Shown here: positions 1 through 11,844 of the stretch, in pieces
How the letters are laid out: each line of letters starts with the position of its first letter
Position numbering within the stretch: the first letter of the stretch is position 1
From: Cryptomeria japonica
Taxonomy: Eukaryota > Streptophyta > Pinopsida > Cupressales > Cupressaceae
Reading direction: 5' to 3'
Assembly (NCBI RefSeq): GCF_030272615.1
Contig: NW_026729177.1
Location: 95,277-159,276, forward strand
Length of the DNA stretch: 64,000 nt
Notes under the pieces: generated by a model
Told to the model about the DNA's origin: nothing
The model's input: only the letters and a program-made list of their open reading frames with translations
The model's database searches: none
Program-made: the position numbers and the translations under genes

Positions 1-2185
1 GCTCAAAGTTAATGGTCTGTATATTTATATTCAATTTGGAAAATCTTACAAAACTTAGATATTTTTCTGTGAAACACTAGAAAAAACACAGATAAATTTC
101 TGTAGAGTTTCTTTACAAATTCTTGTGATCATTTTTCCTCTATCCTGGTATCCATTTATAACATTATGGATGCATACAAGCTTTGGACATCCCTAAAGAA
201 AATTAGTTACAACCATAGCTTCTTTCAAGAAGCAGTTACAAGTCTTTTTCTGTCTCAACGGCCTTTTCAATTGGTAGCTCTTCTGCAACATCTTCTAACT
301 ATCCCGGAGAAACTTCCAACTATTCTGGAGCATATTCCTCTTGCACCACATACCTTTTGGTCCACTTTTGGAACACATCATCAGTAGGCCATGAGTAGCC
401 AACAATATTTTTCTCTAACTTAAGTAACCTTTTCCAAGAGTTTCTTATTTTCCTCACCTCTGATTCCAAAAAATCGTAATGAGATTTTATCTTTTCTATC
501 TCCTTAATTGTTTTAACAAATAGTGAGGTGTCATCTTTGTTAACAATTTCATTTACCCTCAAAGAAAAATTAGCTCCCAGCTCATCAAGCCATACCTATT
601 TGTCCTTCAACTGATTTTGGCTGACAAAACCCCCAGGAAATAATTCAAATTTATGCTCAGTATATTATTTCCTATACAAGTTAGCTTTCCTCTCTACATT
701 GGCTCTTCCTTTTGCTAACTTGTTCAAACCTTTTTCCAACTCACATGTGGATTTGATAGTAACATCAAATCTTGCTTCATCGTAGGATGCACATGTAAGT
801 TCTAAATCCACTTCTCTTGGCATCCACTTATTCAAAATAGGCTCTAAAATAGCCTTGTCCTCATTTAACTCACACAGAGTGTCTAAAATTCTTTTCATAT
901 TAGTGTGCACAGTGGGGGCCTCTACTGTATTAGCAAAACTCAAAATGGTGGCCTTTACCTTCTCTTCATACTTACTTGCAAACAAGGCTTGAGCCTGTTT
1001 CATTTTTTCCAACTCATGTTGAAAATTCTCAGTTGGTTGAAAACCAAAAGGCATAGGAGAAGGGGGGAGTTCTATAATAGGACTGGTAGGTGGAGGTCTT
1101 GCTGGAGAAGAAGAGATCATTAGGGTAGAGGACTCACCTCCTTGGTGTTGTCCTACCAACTAACTATGAAGTCTAGCAATAATAGTATCCTTGTTGGCTA
1201 CCTCCTTTTTGGCTTCATTATAAGCCTTTAAAATTGTCTCCAACTTGACTTGGAGACCATCTTTTTCCTTCGCTTCTTTCTCTGGTACTGCCACATTAAA
1301 CTTTACAATTTCTAAGACTGTACTAGTAGCTTCGACCACCCCTGTATCCTGGACTCTTTTTACTATCATACCTCCTAGAAGATTAGATCCCGAGGTATCT
1401 TTCCTTCTTCTACTTTCATCCCTCTTGAGGGACCACATAACCAGAGAAGCATTATCTTTGCTAAATGTCACTCCCTTCATTGGCTTGGTTTCTTTTCTAA
1501 CTTCTTCAAGAACCGATCCATCTGCTATATCCCATTCAGGGAGAATTAGAACACCAGCCTTTGACACCATCTATCTTCCAAATTCAAGAGTGATAGCTTT
1601 GAATTCAGCCATCATTTCTTATTTAACCTCTTCTTCCACTGAATTTGTATCTTTGTGAGGCTGCTCACTCATTCTCTTTTCACATCTATCCTTGAGTTGT
1701 TCAATGTTTTGTTTCCATACAAATTGCATGAAAGCCCCTATTGTGACAAAATTGCTGTCAGCTAGAAACTCTTCACTAGCTTGTTTGATAGTGACGTCTA
1801 ATTCCTTTCCCTTTAGCTCACCATCAGTTATATTCATTTCAGCACTAGGTGGCTCTTCCGGCATTCCCTATTGGGTCTCATCATAGGTGTATGCAATTTC
1901 ACCAAGACTTCCTAACTGTAGCAATTGTTTGGCCACTGCTTGCTCATCTCCTATGTGAATACGGGATTAAGATGGAGAGAATTGAGGCTCATCAGTTTCA
2001 ACTTCCTTCCCTACTCTTTGCCTTTTAGGGGAATCTTGAGTATTAATGACATCTTCAATGGCCCTTTTTCCTCTTGAAGTGGAAGGCTCACTTGTCACTA
2101 GCATCATCATAGTATATTTAGATTTTTTATGCATCATATAATTACCATGTGGGATAGCCTTAGCAAAGGCAGGCTTAGCTAAGAC

Positions 2186-2996
2186 CAATTTGTTGGAATA
2201 TGCACACTCCAATGAGACATTGTATGTGATTGAAGGTTTTTTCATTGATGGTAACCTTGCAATCTCATGGCACCAGCAAAGGAATTATACTGGCATCAGC
2301 AGGTCACACTCTACACCAGCACTTAGGACACTGACACCGACAGAGAAGAATGGAAGTATACTAGCACAGAGGCTGACAAGATTTTGTTATATTATATTTT
2401 GTTTATTATTGTAAAAATGTGTAAGCCGACTTGGAAAATTGTCAAATGGCTCTTATATATAAAAGAGATCATTATAGACATTTGTGATGAGAGAGTAGAA
2501 GCATATAGGAAAATATTAGGCAGACCTATTATGCGAAATATAGGTCAAGGGGTATATGTAAAGAATAGAGCAGGAACTGGTACTGAATCAGGCATTGAAG
2601 ATGCTATTGTAAAGCAGTACAAGATATTGGATTTGTATAATCCTTATTGTAGGTCAGTGAGACTTCCCATTGAGCAGTGAGCTCTAGGTAGTTGGCCTTC
2701 CTGCATGTGCAGGCCCCTATTGTAAGTAATATTCTCTTATTGGCCAGTGAGTGAATATTGTGGGTCACAAATCCCATAGAGGTTTTTCCCACACTGGGTT
2801 TCCTCGTTAAAATCTTGTGTTATGGTGTGCTTTTCATGTGGATGTTCTTGATTCTATTTATTGCATTATTTCTTGCATACCGGTACACTGTTAAATTATG
2901 TTCTGCATGTTTTAAATTAAGAAATACTAATTACCGGTTAGATACTGATTCACCCCCCCCCCCCCTCTCAGTATCTGTGGGATCCCTAGCACAATT
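2186..2996 (+). mobile_element. Solo LTR inserted in ORF A (TSD CAATT)
   Basis: An 801-bp block at 2191-2991 begins TGTTGGAATATGCACAC, ends CCCTAGCA, and is flanked on both sides by CAATT (2186-2190 and 2992-2996), a perfect 5-bp target duplication. It has a TATA-like run and a long C tract with CTCTCAG close to its 3' end, as in the other LTRs of this window. A second copy starts at 63218. No primer-binding site or internal region follows, so it is a solo LTR left by LTR-LTR recombination. Removing it with one TSD copy restores the reading frame of A exactly at the junction. Confidence 0.9.
2454..2464 (+). promoter_or_regulatory. TATA box of the solo LTR
   Basis: TATATATAAAA sits roughly 260 bases into the LTR, a normal place for the U3 promoter. 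The second copy of this LTR carries TTATATATATAAG at the corresponding place near 63478-63490. Confidence 0.5.
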
Positions 2997-4887
2997 TAGC
3001 CCTATTAGGATCATTTTGCATTATAGCCTCCCTTTTTTCTTTCAGGGTTTGCATTAGGTCTTCAAAATAAAGAATTAAGAATTTAACCTTCTCTTCAAAA
3101 GGGGTAAAACTAGAAAGAGGGTCACAGCTAGAATCAAAATGATGAATAAAATCAAGTCCTTTTTTGTATGCAACCCACTTCTCCTTTCTCAATTCCTACT
3201 CATCTAAGATGAATTCATTTCTAATTAAATCTTCAAGAAATTGAAATTTGTGAGGCCTACTTTTACATACAGCCCTCTTTCTGAACATTCCATTGAAGAA
3301 ATCCTTAGGGTCTGCACACCTTGAAACTGTAGTTGACAACATATATGGCTTAAATAATTCTTCAAAGTATTTCTAGCCACCTTTGGTAATTACAAAATGA
3401 TGGACCATGGTAACAGTTGGGAAAATGGTCCCTTTACCCCTATTGGTCAGCTCGGCCTCTTGTACTCCTCCAAACTATCTCAACACTTCTGCAATCCCTA
3501 TCTTCAATGGGACCTGATAGGGCAGTAGATAGGGGGTTCCTCTGAAGCCATATACTCTGAAAACAGTAGAAACATGGTACAAATACATGTCTCCCCAATT
3601 GTGAACAATCTTGATATCTTCTGCAAACTCTTTAGGCCTAAGGAATTCCAAAAGAGCCTTAGGAATCCTAGGGTTTTCTGCACATAAAAGAACTCTAATC
3701 TTAGATGCAAAGCATCTATCAAACTTTAGAAAACTAGCATCCTCTCTATCCCAAGATAGAACAATGCTCCAAAGTTGCATAGGCATCTCCTCTTTATCTT
3801 TAACCTTGACCAAATCCATATCTTTTGCAAAATAATCAGCACCTTTGAACAAAAACATGTGCATTAATAGGGAGTACCATCCAAATGGCCTATCCACCTT
3901 ACCATTTTTAATCCCTACAAGCCCTGCATGAATAGCATCAATGAGGTATGCGGAAAAATCAAATGTTATTGCCAAGGAAGGGTTTAGAATTTGGGCAATC
4001 ATCAACATATAATGGGTTGGCATATGTTTCTCGACATCTTCTCCAAAGATTTGAGACAGTGTCCAATACATACCCTTAGCTCTTAAAGTAAACAAATTAA
4101 GGGAAAATGGTTCCATTATATTAGGGCCTACAATTGTTAACCCTCCTATTTTAACAAAGAATTCTCTCAAATGGCCACTCCTAAGATGATCTCTTTGTGC
4201 ATTGTAGACTTGAGCTAATGCTTCAAAGTCAATAGGCTCAAGATAATTTGAAGCTTCACTAAGCTTGAAAACATTTCTAAACTCATCATCTTTGATTTCA
4301 ACTAGGGCTGATCCCTTTATATTTCTGATACATCTGGTAGTAGGGTCATAATTCTGTGCGATCAGGGTCAACAAATCTACATCCATGAACACACCAGGGA
4401 CCACAAGCTTCCCCACATCCACTTCCCAGATGCTATTCAAAGGGGCAGGGGCATTTCTTTGACCAAAACCAACTTTAAAAAGACTTAGACCTGATATCCC
4501 TATTTCGGGGTCCCTTAACCAATTTCCTTTGTCATACAGGCCATCCCCAATTTTCAAACAAGGGTTTTTTGGTACTAAATCTTTGGCCCTAGCCTCGACA
4601 TTAGTTGACATGGTTAACTGCTCTAGAAAGTCATCACAAATGTTTTTGTCCTGATAGTTCACCTTTCCTGTCAATTCCCATCTGAGTGCCATTTTGAAAG
4701 TATGCAACTATGCCAATTATCAATCAAAGTAGTTCTTTAACAGAACAAAACCATAATTCAACAATTTTCAAGCAATGGGTAAGCAAAGAACAAGAAAACC
4801 TGATTTCAGCTTGAAGAATTTTGCTCTACACCAACTTTCTCTACAACAACTTCTTTGAAATGATACCTTCATTCAATTGATGCGAGA

Positions 4888-4897
4888 GTATATATGG
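4888..4897 (-). promoter_or_regulatory. Possible TATA box for ORF A
   Basis: The minus strand reads CCATATATAC about 195 bases upstream of the chosen ATG of A. The position suits a TATA element. A related stretch (AATTGCCATTAC...) lies at the same relative place upstream of B at about 10640-10660, which suggests the two paralogues share an ancestral promoter region. This is weak evidence on its own. Confidence 0.3.
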
Positions 4898-5039
4898 CAA
4901 TTGGGCTTCTTAACTGCGACATTAACACCGCATGCTTCAGTCGTCCCTTCAGAATTGAATTCATGAAAGAATTCAAAAATTTGGCTCCAACAGGTCAAAA
5001 CTATCCTGAGTATTTTTTCGTAGAGCATAAAATCCTTGC

Positions 5040-6440
5040 ATGTTCATCTAGTGAAGCCATGCCAACCGTCTGATCAAATAGAACTTGCACTGCTTTTACC
5101 TTTTGACTTTTCCTCATCCGACAATGGGCTAAAATTCCTTTCACTATTTCACAAATGGTAACCATTGTGCACTTTAACCCAGTGAAACTGTGCTAGCCAT
5201 CTGATCAGATAGAACTTGATTGATCTTTATCATCTCCTGACCTGATAGTTTGCCTCACTAACTGTGCACCAAGCGGTTAAGCCTAACAGTCTTCGGTGTT
5301 TTGCGAACAGTAACTGTCCTGCTCCTTTGGGCTGTGAAATAGCACCCACCATTGGATCCTCCTCGAGATACCCACTCTTTAACAACTTTAATCTAGTAGA
5401 TGTGGGCCATGTAATTCAGCACTATCCACCTTGGCATTCGATCTCTTAAGAAACCGATGTGGCAACTTCTTACTTGTCAAAAAACTTTTTAGTCTCCTCA
5501 AAACTCATATTCTCATTGAAATCCTTTTGTTGTCCATCGGGTTTCATGTTGAAGAGACTTTGGACTTCTATGACTTCTTTTTTCCTCCCATCGAAACTCA
5601 TATCCTTATTGATATCATTCATCGATGTAGTTTTCTTCTGTTTTATCGATATCACCTTTTCGATGAGAATGCTTCTTTCGGTGAATCTTCTTTATCTTGC
5701 ATCGATGATATTGTTTCTTTGAAAGCCTTTTCTCATTGATGGGGGCCACCTCTACTTTCTTCGATAGCTTTTGTTGGTGGGACCATCTCTTTCAGTGAGT
5801 CTTTTTGCACCGATAGTGTTATATCCTCGAAGACTTTTCCACTTTCGAAAAACTTCCATGGGATCTGTCTGTTGGGCCCACCACTTGGTCGCCAAGTTTA
5901 TTCTTTGATTTACTTAACCTCGAGGCCATGTGTGACTTTCTGATTTGCCACCTAAACCACCTGGACCGCTAACTGGAGTGCCATGTCATTTCGCTACTTC
6001 GCGAAGGCTAAATCTCGAGCACCTTTTGGCCGCAAATCAACGCAGGGCATTGATCATTCTCTGAACCAACCACCCTTTACTCTTTGGAAAACCTACCACT
6101 TTTTACTATTTTGTGGAGGGTAAAACTCGATCATCTTCATCCCACAAAACCATGCGATTCGTCTGATCAAAACAGAAATGATCGGTCTTTAACTTTAGCT
6201 TTACTACCACATGGACCCACTTTCCTTTTCGCCATTTTGTGATAGGTAACTCGTGATCATGTTCATCCCACGAAATAATGTGGGCCATTAGATCTTAGGG
6301 ACTTGCCCTTCTTTTATTCCTTCTATTGATCACCTCGCCTGGGCCTACCATCTTTTCGCTGCTTCGCAATAGGTAAACCACAAGCATCTCTCGACTACGA
6401 ATCAATGCAGGCCGTTCGATCAACAAAGAGTTGCATGACA
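5040..6440. repeat. Degenerate ~130-bp tandem array upstream of A
   Basis: Recurring phrases such as 'cgtctgatcaaatagaactt' (near 5068), 'catctgatcagatagaactt' (near 5197), 'cgtctgatcaaaacagaaat' (near 6155), 'ccattagatcttaggg' (near 6284) and 'ccgttcgatcaacaaagagt' (near 6415) return about every 127-134 bases. Each is preceded by a 'ttcgc/ttgtga..ggtaa' segment. The array is interrupted at about 5450-5880 by an ATCGAT-rich block of another repeat type. Copies are strongly diverged, and I cannot count them precisely by eye. Confidence 0.5.
5450..5880. repeat. ATCGAT-rich repeat block, left copy 1
   Basis: The block contains many TCGATG/ATCGAT words and the phrase 'gcaccgatagtgttatatcc', which reappears at about 6790-6815. 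In inverted orientation the phrase matches the arrays at 11004-11040 and 11251-11290. There is no convincing coding capacity; the short ORFs here are low-complexity. Confidence 0.45.
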
Positions 6441-6759
6441 CTTACAGGACCTGATAAACATTAGAAAAAAGGAAAAGTAATAGGCATATAAAATTTTAAA
6501 TATTTAAGGGACCGCCTAGGTAAATAACAATGGGGGGACACTTCTCATGACAAACGGACCTATCACTTAAGTGGTAAAAAGTAATGCAGAATTAGAACCA
6601 AGTTTTTACTCAGACAGTTTGAAGGTTAAAACTTAAAACCCTTAAACCTTCCCATTGGCTTACAACAAAATAGAGGTAACAAGGCCAATACCAGACTCAA
6701 AATTTCAACAAAATTAGCCAATTATGGACCGAGAACATCCATTTTTTAAAACAGTGATA

Positions 6760-7030
6760 ACGGGACCATCTCTTTCGATGAATCTTTTTGCACCGATAGT
6801 GTTATATCCTCTAAGACCTTTTCTTTTTGATAAGAACCATCTCCACTTTCCTCTAAATATTTTATCGATGGAGTTATTGTCTTCAATGAATCCTTTCTAA
6901 AGTTGATCGGTGTTTGCTTTCTTCGATGCCCCTTTTATATCGATGAGACATCATTGGGTCTCATCGATACTGTTTGAATCTTAGATACTTCGATAGAATG
7001 CTTTTAGACTTATTCGATAACTTATGGGTT
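6760..7030. repeat. ATCGAT-rich repeat, left arm of an inverted pair around B
   Basis: About 6904-6969 ('cttttatatcgatgagacat' and flanks) is close to the reverse complement of about 11088-11155, and 6781-6815 to the reverse complement of 11004-11040. The two arms flank pseudogene B in opposite orientation. This could be the long inverted or subterminal repeats of a DNA transposon, or two independent insertions of one repeat. Confidence 0.45.
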
Positions 7031-7705
7031 ATTACGGTATCAATGAAAATGATTATTTCTTCCAAAGAGAGATGGCTTCTATGATTTAATTTCTCAAATC
7101 AAGATATTTTACTTAATTAAGATTTGATGCTCAACAGAATGATTGCACTATCACCAATCTATCTTGAAGATTTGACTACTCTTTAGATTATGATTATGAC
7201 TGTGATGATATTTCATGAGACTGCTCTATCCCCATATGAAACCCTTTGTTCCCACAAATCAATGTTTTGAACTTGACTGCAACTTTATAGTGATCACTGT
7301 CCTTGTACAATAACCTTTCTACTTTCTCAACTTTTGATATATTGGAGGCTCCTAGGATGGTTTCTATCTTAAGTCACAACACCTTGCTATAATTTGTAGC
7401 TATTGTATGTTTATTTATTTTCTATGTTTATTTGTTTTCCACTCTTAACTCATAGTTCAACCGAATATGGTTCATCTTGGAATCAATGCACATTGGTTAT
7501 AATCAGATTATAACCAGTCTCCATGGTTGCAAGACCTAAAGAAGGATTCTTATCATCAATTAGATGCATAATTTTGGGAATATAGAAAGACAAAAAAATA
7601 TATTAGAACCATATTTTTTGTCGAGTCATAATATGATGTGTTAATTTAGCTAAATAAGGGAACTAATGTTGTATTAGGTTTAATTCCATGATGACAATTG
7701 AAGCT
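7031..7705. other. Intergenic AT-rich stretch, nothing recognised
   Basis: No ORF, RNA gene or clear repeat was recognised here. It separates the ATCGAT-rich left arm from the small LTR. Confidence 0.4.
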
Positions 7706-8013
7706 TGTTAGAGATAGGGGATTTGTAGTAGTTGGCTTGTTAGGTTATGTCACAATCCTATGAAGGTCCTTGTAAACTGTTAATGTCAATAGACATGAGA
7801 CTCCTATGTAACGAATTGGATCAACTAAACCTAGAAGTTTTGTAACCAATGAATCAACTGACTCAAGTGTATGTTAATTATCTTATGATGCTCATTTATG
7901 ACCGTTATTCTTAGTAGACATTAAGCAGTTTGCTAGATAGTTGGTTAGTAAACCAGTGAGTTAGTTGGCTCAAGTGTATGCCAGATGTGGAATATTACAT
8001 GTGGTATCAGAGC
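7706..8013 (+). mobile_element. Small (294-bp) LTR plus tRNA-Met primer-binding site
   Basis: A block starting TGTTAGAGATAGGGG (7706) and ending ATATTACA (7999) is followed after two bases by TGGTATCAGAGC (8002-8013), the classic plant primer-binding site complementary to initiator tRNA-Met. The short LTR suggests a copia-type or TRIM-like element. No second LTR, gag or pol follows before the end of pseudogene B at 8432, so only the 5' end remains. The LTR start was chosen from the TG and the expected compact length, and is less certain than the end. Confidence 0.5.
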
Positions 8014-8431
8014 AACCAGGTTCGACATTGAACCTCAGGCTTTCCACCTATAAACAAAACTATATACATATGCAGGCGCACCATGGTTGAGATAACATGC
8101 AGGTGCACTATATAGAAAACTATATTTGCAAGTAAATCTTTTATTCAAATCCACAATATGAAACATAGAGTTTTACTAGAAGAACACAAGTAACCTTATC
8201 TCCTTTAGATAATATCACAAGCAACTGCCTACAGAAAGATGCAGTAATCCACAACATATACACAAAGGAAAGACAACTGATTATATTATGTATGTTCACA
8301 AAATGGTACAATAGTAAGCCTGAGGCTATATTCTACTTCTTCTCTAATGATCCTTATTGTTACAAAATTTCCCTCATTTATATGAGGGTATACATTGTCA
8401 CCAAGCATCATCATTTTTCAGCACATAACTA

Positions 8432-10475
8432 TTAATTAGCACTTTTGTTAACAAACTGGAAGATAAACAAGTTCATCATTCCTATGTGTTCAATGTACTT
8501 ATCATCTTTATACATTAGAACATCATTGTTTAGTGTCCTCATGTCGCTTTCTGTTTGGAAATGATTGGATAGAATATGGTTAACACAAAGTGACAATTCT
8601 TTGTCCTGATCCAACTCTGCCACTTCTCGAACATTTAGTTGTCTTGTTGCCAAGTCTATCGGTGTATCCTCTTCATAACCAAGGGGTAATCCTCTCGAGG
8701 AGTGAATGGAATAATGCCAGATGTGGAAGCAAGAGACATATGAGGCAAAGTCTTTGTATTCCTAATAGTATCAATGTAATCCCTAAAAACATGAGGTGGG
8801 ACTCCCCCAAGTGTTTCCAATACATGCTCCACAAGTTTGTTGGCCAACTCCAAGGGGTCTTCAATATTTTGTAGCATGTTCTCATCCATTTTCCTTCTAA
8901 AAAGCTTCCATTTATAAGCCTACATTGCTTTCTCAAACTTTGTTCACTTCACTCTAGCCTCTTCTCTGCCAATGTTCTTAATGAGGGCATCCGGTAGGTA
9001 AGATTTATGCTCTCCAGCCTTCAGCTTTTGTGATGACCGAGCTATCCTTATGTATCCTTCAGGATCAAAATTGGGCCTTGGATCCCCCATAGCCATGCCA
9101 TAATAATCCAATTTTGTCTGCAGCAGGCCATAAATCTTTGAACTTTTCACAATAAAATCTGAAAATACTAACAACCTAGGTACAATTGATTGTTTCCCAT
9201 GGCTTGTCAGATGTTCTATACTCACTATTGACAATTGCCTCACAATTTCCAGACAAGCCACTCTATTAGGGATTGTAAGTGGTAGTAAGTATGGTCTCCC
9301 TTCAAACCCGTATACCCTGACTTGTGCGCAGTGTGAAAAACAATACCAATCTCCCCAATTGTGTTCAATTGAGGGATCTTCAGTGAAATCTTTTGGTCTT
9401 AGGAATCTTTGAACCTCTCGTGCAAGGGCATGATCGCATGGGCATCCCAATAGTCTATATAATGGCTGGACAAAGAACTCCTCAAAATGCCAATATTGAT
9501 TATTCACATACCTCTGGTCCCATGAAGAAACCCATAGTTGCACTAGTTTTCTCATCCCAACATTGTCATATGTCCTGACACATAACTCTTCTGGGCATAA
9601 CCCTTCATCTTGGCCCACATACAATAGCATATGCATAAGTAAGGAATAATGCTTGAAATGAACATTGATGACATCCCCCTTTAACTTTTCTAACCCATGA
9701 TTCAAAACCTCAACCAAATAAGAAAAAAATCAAAGAAGTGGGGGTCCTTAGACTAAAAATCGACACAAATGACCATGGCTGCAACATCCATCAAAGGATG
9801 GGCCTTTATCCCTAGCACTTGGGCAACATAGTAATAGGTATTCTTGAAATATGGATGGAAAGAGTTGACGTCATAGGGAGCTTTGTCATCCTGACCTAGT
9901 GGCACTAAGGACCATGCATTCCTAGGTCTATGTATAGGGAGTCTCCATGTTTTGTAAATGTGCTCTAGGTTAAAATATTCACTTGTTAACTTCTTGAGGT
10001 CAATCAATTCTTCAAATCCCCAATCCAACTCAAACATGGTGTCAATAACCTCCTTTTTGATTGCAAGAATTGGCTCACCCATGTAGTTATATGTGGTCCT
10101 GGTTTTAGGGTCATAATTGTGTGCCAATGCCTTCATGAGCTCCACATTCACAAATACATTAGCCACAACTAACCTTCCTAAGTTCAATCACCATAAATTG
10201 TTGATAGGTTAAGGGGCAACTCTTCTGTTGTACCCATATATGAATAATTCATACCCTCTCAATTCTGTCCATATGTCTCCAAGATCCTCAAACCGGTCCT
10301 CCAGGCCTTCCTCATCAACTCTAATCTTCTTGGACCTCAAACTGGATGATGGTCATTGGTCAATCAGGTCCTGGGCCAAAGAACGCCCTTCCCTTTTCTG
10401 TCTTTTAGGTTTTTCTTCTACAGTGATTGGTTCTTTTCCCTTTCTGGTCTTATTAGTTTTAGATGATGATTCCAT
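8432..10475 (-). pseudogene. Decayed ORF 'B', paralogue of A, unknown function
   Basis: The ATG is at 10475 (MESSSKTNKTRKGKEP...), with a basic, nuclear-localisation-like N-terminus (KPKRQKREG). The protein runs about 680 codons to a TAA at 8432. It shares with A the order NYDPKTR, YSLLMHMLLY, RFLRPKDFTEDP, HNWGDW and RVYGFEGRPYLLP, so the two are diverged members of one family. It lacks the long C-terminal half of A. Damage: in-frame stops near 10355, 9753, 8944 and 8906, a frameshift at an A7 run about 9722-9728, and another near 8680. No known catalytic motif is seen. Family identity is unknown; it could be an accessory or gag-like protein of a non-autonomous element, but that is inference. 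Confidence 0.6.
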
Positions 10476-10739
10476 TTGAATTTAAAAAAAGAGGTCTATG
10501 TGCAAACAACTTACTTTGAATTACTGAGCTTTATCTATGAATTCACCCAATTCCTGCTTTCAGTTTGTTTCCTATGAATTCCTTAATGTTGTGTCCTTTG
10601 ATGTTGATCCACTACTTATGGCGTATTTAATTAGTTAGTAATGGCAATTTGGACAATGGTCACTCGGGCACACGTTTGAATTTAATGGCGATGTGACCTT
10701 CCATGGGATTTGTTTCTGATTTTGGCAGCAATCAATAAT

Positions 10740-11700
10740 CATTTTGATGAGGATATGTCTTTTGATCATTTGTTTATTTAGTCCATTGATCTCTTTGTTT
10801 CTATCAACAATACTTTTGTTTCGAATATTACTTCGATCAAGTATTTTTTCCCTTCATCAAAATACTATATTCGGTCAGTATGGTTGTCTCCTCATCAACA
10901 CATATCTGATATCCATCGAGTCTTATGTCAAAGGAACCTTGGGCTTCAGAGTGCTCCTTTATTTTTCCATCGATATCACTATGCCTGTCAATGAATGAGT
11001 CAAGGAAATAATACTATCGGTGCAACATAAAAAGGACCCATCGAAAGGAGCGTTTTCATCAAAAGAATAATATCGATCCGAATTCAAAAGGGATCGATGA
11101 GACCTAGTGATGTCTCATCGATATAAAAGAGCCATCGAAGGAAGGAAACACTGATGAATTCTAGAAAGGACTCATCAAAGATAATAACTTCATCGACAAA
11201 AGATATCAAAGAAAGCAAAGAGGGTCTTCATCGACGGGAAAAGTTCTTGAGGAAATTATACTATTGGTGCAACATAAAAAGGACCCACCAAAAGGAGCAT
11301 TTTCATCGAAAGAATAATATCGATCCGACAAAAGGAAGCTATAACGATAAAAGATATCTATGAGGATATAGGTTTTGAGGAGGTTAAAAGGCATGTTCTC
11401 GATAGGCATAGTTTTGCTGATCTAACTTTATTGGTGAGATAATAGACTCATTGATCAACGGGGCATAGGGATATCGATGAAAGAAGTATTTCGATTGAAA
11501 AATAAAGGAGCAGACCAGATTGATGAGACTCAGTGATGTCTCATCGATATAAAAGAGCCATCAAAGAAAGTAAATGCCGACATCGATAATAATTTTTTTT
11601 TTTGATAAAAATTATCATCGTCAGAATTACAATGACTACCAAGCTTTCGAATGACGATGTAATCGGTGGACATATAACATCGATAGAGTCCATTGGATTT
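10740..11700. repeat. ATCGAT-rich tandem array, right arm of an inverted pair around B
   Basis: A unit containing 'ggaaat..tactat.ggtgca' and 'aaaaggaccca' starts at 11004 and again at 11251, a period of about 247 bases. A further partial unit sharing 'tgatgtctcatcgatataaa' is at about 11534 (first copy at 11108). The array is in inverted orientation to 6760-7030. Short ORFs inside it are by-products of the repeat. Confidence 0.55.
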
Positions 11701-11844
11701 TCATATTTTCGACGGGCATGGCATCATCGACCAATCCAATGTTGAGTTTTCTATGGTTGATTTTGTCGGCACTTCGATGAAAATTCATCGCAAATTTGAC
11801 AAACGGCCATCGGAAATCAGCTCTGAATGTACTAGTGTGTACTA

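Larger units (their letters stand above)
140..4692 (-). pseudogene. Decayed long ORF 'A', unknown repeat-associated protein family
   Basis: I do not recognise this protein. The first ATG is at 4692 (product begins MALRWELTGKV). One reading frame runs down to about 140 without a frameshift once the solo LTR at 2191-2991 is removed, giving over 1,200 codons. About a dozen in-frame stops interrupt it, for example near 3475, 3373, 3198, 1967, 1867, 1619, 1571, 1160, 665, 590 and 320. The first 400 residues form a globular domain with hallmarks such as NYDPTTR, YSLLMHMFLF, EFLRPKEFAED, HNWGD and RVYGFRGTPYLLP. The same motifs recur in B at 8432-10475. The C-terminal half is charged and partly coiled-coil-like, with a Pro/Ser-rich linker near 1040-1110. 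No RT, integrase, protease, transposase or zinc-knuckle motif is visible. The layout loosely recalls plant mobile-element accessory proteins, but that is inference. The last codons near the window edge are uncertain. Confidence 0.6.

Noticed and set aside
1245-1658. Plus-strand ORF of 137 codons
   Set aside because: Shadow of ORF A, whose minus-strand frame has consistent protein-like content across the region.
5431-5739. Overlapping plus-strand ORFs in the ATCGAT block
   Set aside because: Repeat-derived; both frames open only because of low complexity.
8002-8013. Part of a tRNA gene
   Set aside because: Only the primer-binding complement is present, preceded by an LTR end; no tRNA cloverleaf sequence surrounds it.
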